Shown: positions 28,629 through 38,487, numbered from the stretch's first letter. The stretch is DNA of 45,876 nucleotides from Deltaproteobacteria bacterium (GCA_027067775.1 JAMOVK010000058.1:1-45876), one strand, 5' to 3'. The notes: generated from the sequence alone by a model not told the origin. Numbers and translations: made by a program.

Positions 28629-30554
28629 CTATTCGCCTCCTTCCTGCACCACTATTGGCAGAAATTCGTCTTTTAACAGCTCGCTTTGGATTTCTAAGAG
28701 ACCTTTGTAGGCTACTGGTGGTATTTCAAGGGCCTTGTTGAGAAAGATTCGTTTTATCTCTATGGTGCCATGTGACACAGAAAAAGAGCTGTCCAGACAG
28801 AAATATGGTGTAAGGATGCTTTTTAGGTGTGGTAGGAGAAAGACCCTTCTGTTCCGGGGCATATGGATTTTTTCCTTGATTACACTTTTTATGGCATAGC
28901 CAAGTTTCAAAGGATAATGTCTTTCTGTCATGGATGCTTTTGCAATTATCCAATTGTCAATGAGGCCAAGCTCTTTAGCGAGGCTTATCGGATAGAAACA
29001 GCCCCTTTGAAGGCCTTTTGGTATGTTAAAGGAATATCGAAAGGAAAAGGGAGTCGTGGTGTCCGATGGATCTGTCCAAGATATGGTATCAATTTCAATG
29101 TGTGGGCGCCTTTTTAAAAGGAACTGCTTAAGGAATCTTCGTTGTTGGTCCTTTGTTCTGGACATTAGTATACCTCTAAAGGCAGTATCAATGAAGTTTG
29201 TAGTCCTAATATCTATAGTTCCCTGAATGTTTCCTTGAGCATCTATTTTATCTTCTATAGACATGACAAACATGTTTCTGGATGGCGGATTTACAGGAGT
29301 GGTTAAAAGATTTGAACCTTCTTTAGTCGCTGGCAGACAGGATGAATCCTGCTCATAATCCGGCAGGAACTGGTTGCTTGTTTCAGATGTGGGGTCCATG
29401 TAGGTTTCTGGCTTTCCATCTGTTCCCAGGATGGCACAAATTGCATGATTGAAATAGGGAACGGGGATCTCCTTGTCCAGTTTACCTCCAGCCTTAATAA
29501 GTACAGGGGCTGCCTTAAAGCCCGCCACCCTCAGCATGGATACAAGGAGTGCTGCCTTATCTCTGCAAACACCGTATTTTCTTTCAAAGGTCAGGCCTAC
29601 CTGATGCGGTTCAAATCCGGGTCTCTTAGCTTCTTCAATCACGCCCATATAACGAATCTTACGTGAAACAAACAAAAAGAGGGCCTTTGCCTTTTCCATG
29701 GGGGTTTTTTTGTCTTTTATGAGTTGTGCAACTTTTTTCTTGATGGCCTCGGTTGGCTTAAGTTTTGGCTCTGCTAGGTTGTAATACCATATTGACACCT
29801 CTTTCCAGGACTTCATGGTTGAGAATAAGAGCCTCATTGCTATCCTTGAAGGGTCTGGCATGGAAGGTTCAGGTACAATCTCAGGGATGTTTTGAAAACG
29901 CCATCTGTAGGTAGTAAGTTTTCCATTGGAAGAGTGGCTGAAAGTAACTGTGGTTTTGCTATGATCATCCTTCAAGAGGCTGAACAGTCTTTTGTTGGAA
30001 GGAAGGGTAATCTTTAGCTGTACATCTTTTACTGGAAAAGGACGCTGCAGCAGGGCGTTTCCAAAGAAATGGCCTTTGATAACTGGCTTAAAGTTTTCTA
30101 ATTTTATTTTGTAGTGGATGGTGTCACCAATGTTAAGATCTGGCAGAAATACCTTTATGACCTTCTGATTCGGGTCATAAATGTTCATTCTGGTGGCTTG
30201 GGCTGGGTTTGTCTCTTTGGAGTGTTTTTTCCAGTCGATCACACTTCTGGTCCCGTTTTTATGAATGAGTTCTATTTCTATTATCTCAAGATGTGAATAG
30301 TTCCTGTTCACAAAGAAATTTTGTACCTGTTGCTGTCTCTTGCCCTTTTCATCCAAAACAGTAAGAAATACCTCGTCCAGATCGACATATGTGCCATCTT
30401 CTGAAACTACTATCTCTTCTTTCTCTTTATTTAGTACACAGTGGGCTTTATGATCATGAGCTGAACAGTTAGAGGTGGTGATAAAAAAAGGCGCAATAAG
30501 AAACTGGATCAAGATAGCGTTGATCAAGGCGTTTTTCATAAGATTGCTGTTCAT
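28629..30554 (-). CDS. DUF3857 and transglutaminase-domain secreted protein
   Basis: Transglutaminase triad motifs KYGVCRDKAALLVSMLR, YFNHAIC, YMDPTSE; signal peptide. Confidence 0.85.
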   Translation of the reverse strand: MNSNLMKNALINAILIQFLIAPFFITTSNCSAHDHKAHCVLNKEKEEIVVSEDGTYVDLDEVFLTVLDEKGKRQQQVQNFFVNRNYSHLEIIEIELIHKNGTRSVIDWKKHSKETNPAQATRMNIYDPNQKVIKVFLPDLNIGDTIHYKIKLENFKPVIKGHFFGNALLQRPFPVKDVQLKITLPSNKRLFSLLKDDHSKTTVTFSHSSNGKLTTYRWRFQNIPEIVPEPSMPDPSRIAMRLLFSTMKSWKEVSIWYYNLAEPKLKPTEAIKKKVAQLIKDKKTPMEKAKALFLFVSRKIRYMGVIEEAKRPGFEPHQVGLTFERKYGVCRDKAALLVSMLRVAGFKAAPVLIKAGGKLDKEIPVPYFNHAICAILGTDGKPETYMDPTSETSNQFLPDYEQDSSCLPATKEGSNLLTTPVNPPSRNMFVMSIEDKIDAQGNIQGTIDIRTTNFIDTAFRGILMSRTKDQQRRFLKQFLLKRRPHIEIDTISWTDPSDTTTPFSFRYSFNIPKGLQRGCFYPISLAKELGLIDNWIIAKASMTERHYPLKLGYAIKSVIKEKIHMPRNRRVFLLPHLKSILTPYFCLDSSFSVSHGTIEIKRIFLNKALEIPPVAYKGLLEIQSELLKDEFLPIVVQEGGE

Positions 30555-30697
30555 GTTTAGTTTCTCCTAAGGCCCTAAAAAATGGGTGTAGATAAAACTA
30601 TCCTAGAAGTCTGTCTAAAGCCATTACTTTCATGAGTCCGATTCTTTTATCTTTTTAGCTCATTGAAAAAAGGTCCTACAGGATTTATGCTTAGGCC

Positions 30698-31321
30698 ATG
30701 GATTTTGTGCCCGGATTTATAAGAGATTTTCTGGACTGGCTGATGTATGTGGTATTAACACCGTTATTTTCAGCCATTGGTAATGCATTGCAACTTGTCA
30801 TTATTGCTCCTCTTGATGCCCTTGGTGCCCCTTTATGGCTACAGGTGGTTCTTATTGCTGTTATGACTGCAGGAGTGTCCATCCTTATTAGAAAACTCCT
30901 AAGGGTTGATGAAAAAGAAGCAGCATTTCAACAGGCCTTTATGGCTAGGAAACAGGCGCAAGAGCTGATCAAAGAACTTGATGACTGGAAGAAACAGGCC
31001 GTCTTGTATGATGCAAGCGACAAGGAACTTGATGAAAGGTTCAATGAGTATCTTGCGCAGAGATTTGCAAGATATGGCCTTACATATCTCATGCCGGTTT
31101 TCTTTGCCCTGTTCTGGCTGGATCACATTCCTGCGGTTGTGCGCCTCAAAAAAGAGACAGGCGCAGTGTTTGTGATCTCTTTTCCTGGCACTGTAAAGGG
31201 GGTTAGTGGAATCTCTTTGCCCCTTCTTTTTATAACTGTCTATCTTCTTGTAATATTTGCCTATTTCCGTTTTAGGCCAAAGAGAAAAATAGAACAGCTC
31301 TCTTCTTTATATCAAAAATAA
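30698..31321 (+). CDS. DUF106/EMC3-like (YidC/Oxa1 superfamily topology) membrane protein
   Basis: TM segment, charged coiled segment, then two TM segments; assignment from topology only. Confidence 0.5.
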   Translation: MDFVPGFIRDFLDWLMYVVLTPLFSAIGNALQLVIIAPLDALGAPLWLQVVLIAVMTAGVSILIRKLLRVDEKEAAFQQAFMARKQAQELIKELDDWKKQAVLYDASDKELDERFNEYLAQRFARYGLTYLMPVFFALFWLDHIPAVVRLKKETGAVFVISFPGTVKGVSGISLPLLFITVYLLVIFAYFRFRPKRKIEQLSSLYQK

Positions 31322-31341
31322 TAATCTCTTTATAGATAGAT

Positions 31342-31361
31342 GTGCAACTTTTTTGTTGCGC
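31342..31361. promoter_or_regulatory. Palindromic element copy 1 (GTGCAACTTTTTTGTTGCGC)
   Basis: Reverse complement matches 18 of 20 positions of copy 3. Confidence 0.65.
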
Positions 31362-31518
31362 CAATGCAATTAGAAGTAAACAAAATAGATTTCTTAAATT
31401 TAGCTGTTGCCTTATTCCTAACTATCTGAAATTTTACATAAAAATTTTTTATCTCCTGATTTTTTGAATGGATTCAACAATTTTTAATTAGTGAAAGAAG
31501 GCTCAAGCTAAGATTTTC

Positions 31519-31536
31519 TGCAACCTTTTTGCTGCA
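31519..31536. promoter_or_regulatory. Palindromic element copy 2 (TGCAACCTTTTTGCTGCA)
   Basis: Reverse complement matches 17 of 18 positions of copy 3. Confidence 0.65.
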
Positions 31537-31672
31537 TTTTCATCCCTTCCTTTGTTGTTTTTTTCTTTAATTTCAAAAGTGATTTTTATAACAATTTGAA
31601 ATTGCCAATATTTTTCACAAGGGCATACTTATTGCTAATACTTAGGCAATCTAATGAAAAGGGGAGGTAAAG

Positions 31673-32413
31673 ATGAGAAAAGAAAAAATCCCGGCTGCCA
31701 CAATCATCCGATTGTCGGTGTATCAGCGGTATCTCAAAAGACTACTAGCAAATGGTGTCAAGGTTGTTTCATCAAGTGAGCTTGCATACGAAGCAAGCGT
31801 CAATCCTGCTCAGTTAAGAAAAGACCTTTCCTATTTTGGCCGGTTTGGCGTTCGTGGTGTTGGTTACGACGTTGCCTCCTTGCTCAACACCATTTCTGGA
31901 ATCCTTGGTCTTTTGGATGAATGGCGTGTGGTTTTGGTAGGAGCAGGCCCTATAGGTCAGGCCCTTTTGAGGCATCCCCAATTTTCAAGACAGGGATATG
32001 TCTTTGAGGCGGTATTTGATTTTGACGAGAACCATATTGGTAAGCAGCTAGAAGGTGGCCATACTGTAAGGGCTATAGAGGATCTTCCTAAGGTAATTAA
32101 AGAAAGAGGAATACAGTTGGCAGTATTGGCTGTTCCTTCTGAAAGGGCCCAAGAAATAGCAGATGTGCTTGTAGAATCTGGAATTAAGGGTATACTTAAT
32201 TTCTGTACTACAAGAATACGGGTTCCGAGGGGAGTAAGCGTTCAATACGTTGACTTTACCATTCTTTTGGATACACTAACTTATAAGATTTCACAAAATA
32301 ATACAGGCAACAAAGAGCCTGTAAGTTCAGCAAAGCCAAAATGGGCCAGGGAGCATAGCTGGCCTGTTGTACAGTCAAATATACAAAGGCAGGGTGTCAG
32401 TCTAACCAGTTAG
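31673..32413 (+). CDS. rex: Redox-sensing transcriptional repressor Rex
   Basis: IPAATIIRLSVYQRYLKRL, SYFGRFGVRGVGYDV, VLVGAGPIGQALL Rossmann motif. Confidence 0.96.
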   Translation: MRKEKIPAATIIRLSVYQRYLKRLLANGVKVVSSSELAYEASVNPAQLRKDLSYFGRFGVRGVGYDVASLLNTISGILGLLDEWRVVLVGAGPIGQALLRHPQFSRQGYVFEAVFDFDENHIGKQLEGGHTVRAIEDLPKVIKERGIQLAVLAVPSERAQEIADVLVESGIKGILNFCTTRIRVPRGVSVQYVDFTILLDTLTYKISQNNTGNKEPVSSAKPKWAREHSWPVVQSNIQRQGVSLTS

Positions 32414-32432
32414 TGCAGCAAAAAAGTTGCAC
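32413..32432. promoter_or_regulatory. Palindromic element copy 3 (GTGCAGCAAAAAAGTTGCAC)
   Basis: 7-bp arms around an A-tract, 27 nt upstream of the TauE-family start codon. Confidence 0.65.
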
Positions 32433-32458
32433 AAAAATCTAAGAGAGAGGAGAGTATT

Positions 32459-34135
32459 ATGAAGAAGAAGATTTTTGGTCAGGTCTTTACGGTCTTGTTG
32501 ATGTTGGTTTTTGCAGCATCATCGTCATGGGCAGTCGAGGCAACCTTGACCTCTGACAGTGTAAAGGCTGGTAATCCTATCACTGTCAAGGGCAAGATTG
32601 ATCCAGGCCAGGATCTTTACATCGTTGTCTGTACAGAACGGATGTTCAAGCCTGCAGATTCCCCGGGTACTAAAGAGAGGTCAAAGCTGACTAAGAAGTT
32701 TGGTGATACTGCCATCCCGCCTACCTACTATGTAATTACTAATAGGCCTGAGGATTTGGCAACACCTAAGAGCGTTGCAAAGGGTCAAACATCAGGTCCT
32801 TTTGCCTTCCCGCCTTTTAAGTTTATGGTGAGGGTTAACAAGATAAAGAAGTGGGGAGAAATTCCGGAGAATGTAAAGGCTCAGCTGGGTCCGGTCAATT
32901 CCGAAGCACAGTGGAAATTCCTAATATTTACCCATGAAAAGAAATTCGGTATCAACACCGTTTCCAAGGAGAGGCCCATTGGTGGCGGTAATGCCAGGAT
33001 GATCATGACCGACTACAATGCCCAGAAGGAGGACTGGAACAAGGGCGTTACCTTGAAGCTCAACAAGGAGACAGGGGAATTTGAGATGACCATGACTCCT
33101 TACAAGAACCTGGCTCCCCACACCAAAATGGCTGTATATGTAAACGGACAGAAAACAGCTGGTTTTACCATAATTCCTTCCACCTTCTATTTTTCCACGG
33201 CATGCTGTTACATGAACCCCCTTGTCGTGCTCTTTGGAGCCTTTGTTATCGGTGTCCTTTTTGTTATCATGGGAGCAGCAGGCGGTCTTTTTACTGCTGC
33301 ATACCAGATTACCGTTATAGGAACCAAGGGTCCTATCGGTATCAACGCAGCTAACACCATTAAGCCTACAAACCTTTTCCTCACCCTTTGTTCACCGATT
33401 ACAGGTCTTATTTCCTATTTCAAAGCTAAACGTTTTGCATGGCCTGTGGCTATATTCTTTGCCATTGGTATCTTGATTGGTGCCTTCTTTATTGGACCTA
33501 CGTTTTCCGCTAAGTACCTGCCGCTCAAGGCCTATAAGTTCTATCTGGGTATAATCTGCTTGCTCATTGGCTTTAAACTTTTCCACGAGTCTCTGCCGAG
33601 CACCATTGAGAAGAAAAAGGCACTAAAGGCCATCGTGCAGAAGTTCAATAAGGCGGTTGAAGAGGCCAAAAAGACAGGTAAAGCAGCGGAGCTTGGAAAG
33701 GTTGAATTCGATAAGTTCAATTTTATCAAATTCGATATGAGGTTCTGGGGTGAGACATTTGTTGCACGTCCTCTTACCATGCTCATTGGTGGTATCATTA
33801 TGGGTATGATTGCCTCCTCCTTTGGTGTTGGTGGTGGTTTCATGTTCATGCCTTTCATGACAACCTTTATGGGATATCCTATGTATCTGGCCGTTCCAAT
33901 CGCTCTTGCCGGTACATTTGCAACTTCGTGCGGTGGTATTGCCAAGTACATCCTTATGGGTTATCAGCCAGACTGGATCATGGCAGCCTGTATTGCAGGT
34001 GGTGCTATTGCAGGTGGTATGGTTGGTCCTAGGATTCAGAAGAAGCTGCCTGAAATCTTCCTGAAGAGAATGCTTGCACTTGCTCTCATTATCGTCTTCA
34101 TGAAGTACACCAAGCTTCTGCCCTTCATGAGATAA
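32459..34135 (+). CDS. Sulfite exporter TauE/SafE family protein with large N-terminal periplasmic domain
   Basis: Signal peptide, ~220-aa soluble domain, then TauE-type membrane domain (GMIASSFGVGGGFMFMPFMTTFMGYP). Confidence 0.9.
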   Translation: MKKKIFGQVFTVLLMLVFAASSSWAVEATLTSDSVKAGNPITVKGKIDPGQDLYIVVCTERMFKPADSPGTKERSKLTKKFGDTAIPPTYYVITNRPEDLATPKSVAKGQTSGPFAFPPFKFMVRVNKIKKWGEIPENVKAQLGPVNSEAQWKFLIFTHEKKFGINTVSKERPIGGGNARMIMTDYNAQKEDWNKGVTLKLNKETGEFEMTMTPYKNLAPHTKMAVYVNGQKTAGFTIIPSTFYFSTACCYMNPLVVLFGAFVIGVLFVIMGAAGGLFTAAYQITVIGTKGPIGINAANTIKPTNLFLTLCSPITGLISYFKAKRFAWPVAIFFAIGILIGAFFIGPTFSAKYLPLKAYKFYLGIICLLIGFKLFHESLPSTIEKKKALKAIVQKFNKAVEEAKKTGKAAELGKVEFDKFNFIKFDMRFWGETFVARPLTMLIGGIIMGMIASSFGVGGGFMFMPFMTTFMGYPMYLAVPIALAGTFATSCGGIAKYILMGYQPDWIMAACIAGGAIAGGMVGPRIQKKLPEIFLKRMLALALIIVFMKYTKLLPFMR

Positions 34136-34161
34136 TCAGCCATCTCCTTAGGGAGGGAAAA

Positions 34162-34198
34162 GGGGCCGTCTGGTATTGCCAGATGGCCCTTTCTTTTT
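34162..34198 (+). terminator. Rho-independent terminator
   Basis: GGGGCCGTCTGG-TATTG-CCAGATGGCCC followed by TTTCTTTTT. Confidence 0.85.
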
Positions 34199-34234
34199 GT
34201 AATGCGTGCTTTTTGAAAGAAATATTGATTTGTT

Positions 34235-34957
34235 CTAGTTCTTTTTCTTTTTAAAGCCTCCCGAGAGAAAGGCTCCAATTTCATAGATCATAACGAATGG
34301 GATAAATATAAGAATCTGGGAAAAGATATCAGAAGGAACAAGGAGTGCTGCCACTAAAAAAAGCAAGATATAGGCCGGCCTTCTGTGTTTTCTAAAATAG
34401 TCTTTTGGCACAAGGCCGATCCTGGCAACCCCTGCCATAACAAATGGCATCTCAAAGATGATGCCAAAAAGGAAGATGCTTTTGAGAGTAAATATCAGAT
34501 AATTCTGAAGTCTGGGTAGGGCCTGGAGATTGGAGGATGAATAGCCAAGGCTGAGAGACAAGATCAAAGGCAGGATTACCCAGTACCCAAATACTGCCCC
34601 AAATACAAAAAGGGCGCCTCCGGTAAGTATCAGTTTTTTGAGAGAACGTTTTTCATTTTCGTACAGGGCAGGGAGCAGAAAACGCCAGGTCTGGTATATG
34701 GCATAGGGAGCAGTGACCACAACCGCTGCCCAAAAGGCCACCTTTAGGTGTGCCATGAAACCTTCTGTCAGGGCTGTAAAGACCATGGTGCTTCCGCTAG
34801 GAAGGCTCTGTTTCACTGGCTCAAATAGAAACGAGATGAGAAAATCAGAAACTGCATAGGCAGTCCCAAAGGCCAAACAAAAGGCTATTACGCACTGTAT
34901 TAGGCGTTTTCTGAGTTCGGCAAGATGGTCTTGAAGAGTGTAGGCTCCATTAGCCAT
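34235..34957 (-). CDS. tatC: Twin-arginine translocase subunit TatC
   Basis: LQDHLAELRKRLIQCVIAF, PFVMAGVARIGLVPKDYFRKHRRPAYI. Confidence 0.95.
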   Translation of the reverse strand: MANGAYTLQDHLAELRKRLIQCVIAFCLAFGTAYAVSDFLISFLFEPVKQSLPSGSTMVFTALTEGFMAHLKVAFWAAVVVTAPYAIYQTWRFLLPALYENEKRSLKKLILTGGALFVFGAVFGYWVILPLILSLSLGYSSSNLQALPRLQNYLIFTLKSIFLFGIIFEMPFVMAGVARIGLVPKDYFRKHRRPAYILLFLVAALLVPSDIFSQILIFIPFVMIYEIGAFLSGGFKKKKN

Positions 34958-35363
34958 CTTTTTCTTCTCTAGGTCTTTCTTTTTCCTCGGAATCCGTTTT
35001 GTTTTTTTCTCTACCCTTGGCTTCTTGCCATTCTGGGCCTAGACCTCCGATGGTGGTACTATTTGTGTTAGATCTGTCAGCCTGTTCGTCTTTTTTGTCT
35101 GCATCCAAAAGAAAATCAGGTTCTGTAAGATCTTTTTTTAACCTGTTTAGATCGTCACCTAGCAGGTTGTCCAACTTTACCGGATTTTTTATGTCATCTA
35201 GTTTGTCTAACTCCAGTTCTTGTTTGAACTCTTCAGTTGCCTTTTTAAGATCGTTCATAAACCTTGCCACCTGCCTTGCCACCTGTGGCAGCTTCTCTGG
35301 GCCAAGAACGATAAGTGCCAAAATCAATATCACTATGAGTTCGGGAAGTCCTATTCCAAACAT
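34950..35363 (-). CDS. tatB: Twin-arginine translocase subunit TatA/TatB
   Basis: MFGIGLPELIVILILALIVLGPEKLPQVARQVARFMNDLKKA; start assigned at internal Met of the ORF. Confidence 0.9.
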   Translation of the reverse strand: MFGIGLPELIVILILALIVLGPEKLPQVARQVARFMNDLKKATEEFKQELELDKLDDIKNPVKLDNLLGDDLNRLKKDLTEPDFLLDADKKDEQADRSNTNSTTIGGLGPEWQEAKGREKNKTDSEEKERPREEKDG

Positions 35364-35367
35364 TTTC

Positions 35368-36564
35368 CTATTCCAGAAAGATCCTTTTGTTAAGTTTGCC
35401 AAGTAGACAAAGGAGTTCATAGCTTATGGTAGCGGCACTGTGTGCAAGCTCCACCGCGCTAATGAATAGGTCCTGCTGTCTGCCCATAAGTATTACCTCG
35501 TCTCCATGCCTGCACCTTACATGGCTTACATCCACCATGATGGTCTTCATGCAGATGTTGCCAATTACAGGGCAGGCCACGCCATTTACAAGAACATGGG
35601 CCTTGTTTGACAGGGCTCTTGGATAACCGTTGTCGTAACCTACCGGAACAAGGGCCACACGCATGTCTTTTGTGGCCCGAAAGGTATGACCATAACTTAT
35701 ACAGGCCCCATTTGGCAAATCCTTGATGTAAAGGACCAGGCTTGAAAAGGACATGGCCTGCTCAAGATCCGATACCGTCTCTTTGTTGTTGGGGACCTGA
35801 AGGGCGCCATAGATTGCGATACCCGGTCTGGCGAGATTAAAACGGCTTTCCTTCATATATAGCAGGGCAGCCGAATTTGCCATGTGAACATATTTGGGCT
35901 TCCATCCAATAAGATGCAAGTGGTTCAAAAGATCAACAAACTGCCCAAGCTGTCTTTTGTTGGCGAGATTGGAAGGCTCATCTGAACAGGCAAAGTGCGA
36001 GTAAAGGCCCTCAAATTCAATATGGCTGAATCTGTTCATTTTTCTGGCAAGGTATAGGATCTCTTGCGGTGTCATGCCAAATCGGTACATGCCGGTGTCC
36101 ACCTTTAGGTGAACCTTAACCTGTTTTCCCATAAGGCCAGCAATACTGTTTAGGTTTTCTACTTCATCAATTGTTATTGCTCCAACAGTCAGATCAAGCT
36201 CTATTGCTTTAGACGCATCGTCACCTAGAAGTCCAGAAAGCGTGAAGATGGGGCAGTCTATACCTGATCTTCTCAAAATGGCCGCCTCTTCCATCTCGTA
36301 GATGCCAAAACCCCATATTCCCTTGTCTTGTAGGAGCCGTGCTGTGTCAAGTATGCCATGTCCATAGGCATCTGATTTAATTACAGGCATAATAAGGCAG
36401 TTTCCAGACGAAATCCCTTTAAGATACTCTAGGTTTCTGACAATGGCCTTACCGTTTACTGTTACCTTGCTCTTTTGACTTTCCCAAAAGCCCACTTCAT
36501 TCTCCATCTTCTCACTGGCCTTATAGCTGGTGTTCGAGCCTGTTTTCATAGACAAAGTTAGCAC
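35368..36564 (-). CDS. alr: Alanine racemase
   Basis: PVIKSDAYGHG PLP-lysine motif; VALVPVGYDNGYPRALSN. Confidence 0.95.
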   Translation of the reverse strand: MLTLSMKTGSNTSYKASEKMENEVGFWESQKSKVTVNGKAIVRNLEYLKGISSGNCLIMPVIKSDAYGHGILDTARLLQDKGIWGFGIYEMEEAAILRRSGIDCPIFTLSGLLGDDASKAIELDLTVGAITIDEVENLNSIAGLMGKQVKVHLKVDTGMYRFGMTPQEILYLARKMNRFSHIEFEGLYSHFACSDEPSNLANKRQLGQFVDLLNHLHLIGWKPKYVHMANSAALLYMKESRFNLARPGIAIYGALQVPNNKETVSDLEQAMSFSSLVLYIKDLPNGACISYGHTFRATKDMRVALVPVGYDNGYPRALSNKAHVLVNGVACPVIGNICMKTIMVDVSHVRCRHGDEVILMGRQQDLFISAVELAHSAATISYELLCLLGKLNKRIFLE

Positions 36565-36625
36565 TTTTTTGTAAGTTTTTACAAAATTTTTATCCTTACT
36601 TTTTAAAAAATACAGGTGAAACCAA

Positions 36626-37522
36626 ATGGCCTCTCTTTTATCACAACTTGTTAAGCACGGACCAGGTTTTTCTCCCAGAATTTTTAGCCACTTGGCAATG
36701 GTATTACTTCTGTTGCTGGGTTTTTGGGGATGTGCCCAAGTTCCAGTAACTGGAAGAAGCCAGCTGACCCTAGTGCCAGATTACCAGCTCCTTGCCATGA
36801 GTGAAAAGGAGTATAGGCAGTTTTTAAGCAAACATAAACTCTGCCAGGATCCTGCTAAGGTAGAGATGGTAAAAAGGGTGGGCAGGCGTATAGCCAAGGC
36901 GGTAGAGCGTTTTCTTCGTGAAACTGGTCAGAGCCAGCGCATACGCGGATACCGCTGGGAATTTAATCTTGTATGTGGCAAACAGATCAATGCCTTTTGC
37001 ATGCCTGGAGGCAAGGTCGTGGTCTATTCTGGTCTTCTTCCCATTGCTAAGGATGAAAACGGCTTGGCAGTTGTGCTTGGCCATGAAATTGCCCATGCGG
37101 TTGCCAACCATGCTGCAGAAAGACTCAGTCAGCAGATACTTTTGCAGCTTGGAGGAAACGCTCTTTCCTTGCTTACAGGCAGTTACAGTCCGGCAACAAG
37201 ACATCTTCTAATGCAACTTTACGGTCTTGGAGCAAATGTAGGAGTGCTTCTTCCATACAGCAGGAAACAGGAATATGAGGCCGATCACCTGGGTCTGATA
37301 TTTATGGCCATTGCTGGTTATGACCCGAGGGGTGCCCTGACATTTTGGAAAAGGATGATGGCTGCCTCAAAAGGCAAGCCAAGACCGCCAGAGCTTTTGA
37401 GTACACACCCGGCAGACAGGGCAAGACTGGAAAAAATAATCCAGTATCTTCCCGAGGCTCTCAGTTATTACAGGCGCTATCTGTATGAACATGGTAGATT
37501 GCGGGACGGAAAATATAGATAA
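36626..37522 (+). CDS. M48 family metallopeptidase (lipoprotein-like)
   Basis: VVLGHEIAHAVANHAAER zinc motif; EYEADHLGLIFMAIAGYDP; N-terminal FWGC. Confidence 0.92.
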   Translation: MASLLSQLVKHGPGFSPRIFSHLAMVLLLLLGFWGCAQVPVTGRSQLTLVPDYQLLAMSEKEYRQFLSKHKLCQDPAKVEMVKRVGRRIAKAVERFLRETGQSQRIRGYRWEFNLVCGKQINAFCMPGGKVVVYSGLLPIAKDENGLAVVLGHEIAHAVANHAAERLSQQILLQLGGNALSLLTGSYSPATRHLLMQLYGLGANVGVLLPYSRKQEYEADHLGLIFMAIAGYDPRGALTFWKRMMAASKGKPRPPELLSTHPADRARLEKIIQYLPEALSYYRRYLYEHGRLRDGKYR

Positions 37523-37548
37523 CTATACCAGGAAAGGAGCACAAGGTT

Positions 37549-38487
37549 ATGTCTATAGATGGCAGCAAGCTTACAATTGTCGGAGCTGGAGCCGTAGGCA
37601 CTTCTGCTGCCCACTGGGCAGTAAGCAGAAAGGTTGCCAAGGAGATAGTGTTACTGGACGTGGTTGAAGGTATCCCTCAGGGAAAGGCCTTGGATATCAG
37701 CCAAAGTGCCCCCCTTTGCGGCTATCATGGTTCTGTCATTGGTACGTGCAACTATAAGGACACTGCCGGTTCAGACGTTGTGATAGTTACGGCAGGGCTT
37801 GCCAGAAAGCCAGGGATGAGCAGGGATGATCTGCTTGCCAAAAATGTGGAGATAGTAAAACAGGTTACGGAAAACATCGTTGCCAACAGTCCAGATGCAG
37901 TGATTATTGTGGTGACAAATCCAATAGACGCTATGGTCTATACGGTTTTTAAGGTATCTGGCTTTCCCAAAAATCGTGTGGTCGGTATGGCCGGGGTGCT
38001 TGATTCTGCCAGATACCGGACTTTTCTTGCCCAGGCTCTGGGTGTGGCTCCCAAGGATGTGACTGCTCTTGTAATGGGTATACATGGTGACAACATGCTT
38101 CCCCTTACAAGGCTTGCAAGCGTTGGTGGGGTTCCTGTTGAGGAGCTTTTGTCCAAAGAGGAGCTGGCAAAGATAGTAAAACGCACTCAGACAGGTGGAG
38201 GGGAGATCGTACAGCACCTTAAGACCGGTAGCGCATTCACGACCCCGGGTCTTTGTGCCATTGAGATGGCTCAAGCCATACTCTTTGATGAAAAGAGGGT
38301 GCTGCCTTGTGCTGCCTATCTTGAAGGTGAATTTGACATAAACGGGGTCTTCCTTGGGGTTCCGGTAGTCCTTGGAAAAGAGGGTGTAGAAAGGATTGTC
38401 CAGTTCAGTCTGACCCAGGAGGAGAGGCTAGCTCTTGAAAAGTCTGTTGAGGCGGTGAAACGCCAGGTTGATGCAACCGGCCTTTAA
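37549..38487 (+). CDS. mdh: Malate dehydrogenase
   Basis: TIVGAGAVGTSAAHW, VTNPIDAMVYTVFKVSGFPKNRVVGMAGVLDSARYR, GIHGDNMLPL. Confidence 0.95.
   Translation: MSIDGSKLTIVGAGAVGTSAAHWAVSRKVAKEIVLLDVVEGIPQGKALDISQSAPLCGYHGSVIGTCNYKDTAGSDVVIVTAGLARKPGMSRDDLLAKNVEIVKQVTENIVANSPDAVIIVVTNPIDAMVYTVFKVSGFPKNRVVGMAGVLDSARYRTFLAQALGVAPKDVTALVMGIHGDNMLPLTRLASVGGVPVEELLSKEELAKIVKRTQTGGGEIVQHLKTGSAFTTPGLCAIEMAQAILFDEKRVLPCAAYLEGEFDINGVFLGVPVVLGKEGVERIVQFSLTQEERLALEKSVEAVKRQVDATGL

Noticed and set aside
29725-29745. TGTGCAACTTTTTTCTTG resembling the rex-region palindrome
   Set aside because: Lies inside the DUF3857 coding sequence and lacks the second arm; likely chance.
31620-31660. Possible Rex operator (ATTTTTCACAA half-site) upstream of rex
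   Set aside because: Only one half matches TTGTG-N-CACAA; too weak to annotate as a Rex box.
34999-35406. 135-aa plus-strand ORF opposite tatB
   Set aside because: Ser/Phe-rich antisense shadow of the Lys/Glu-rich TatB tail.
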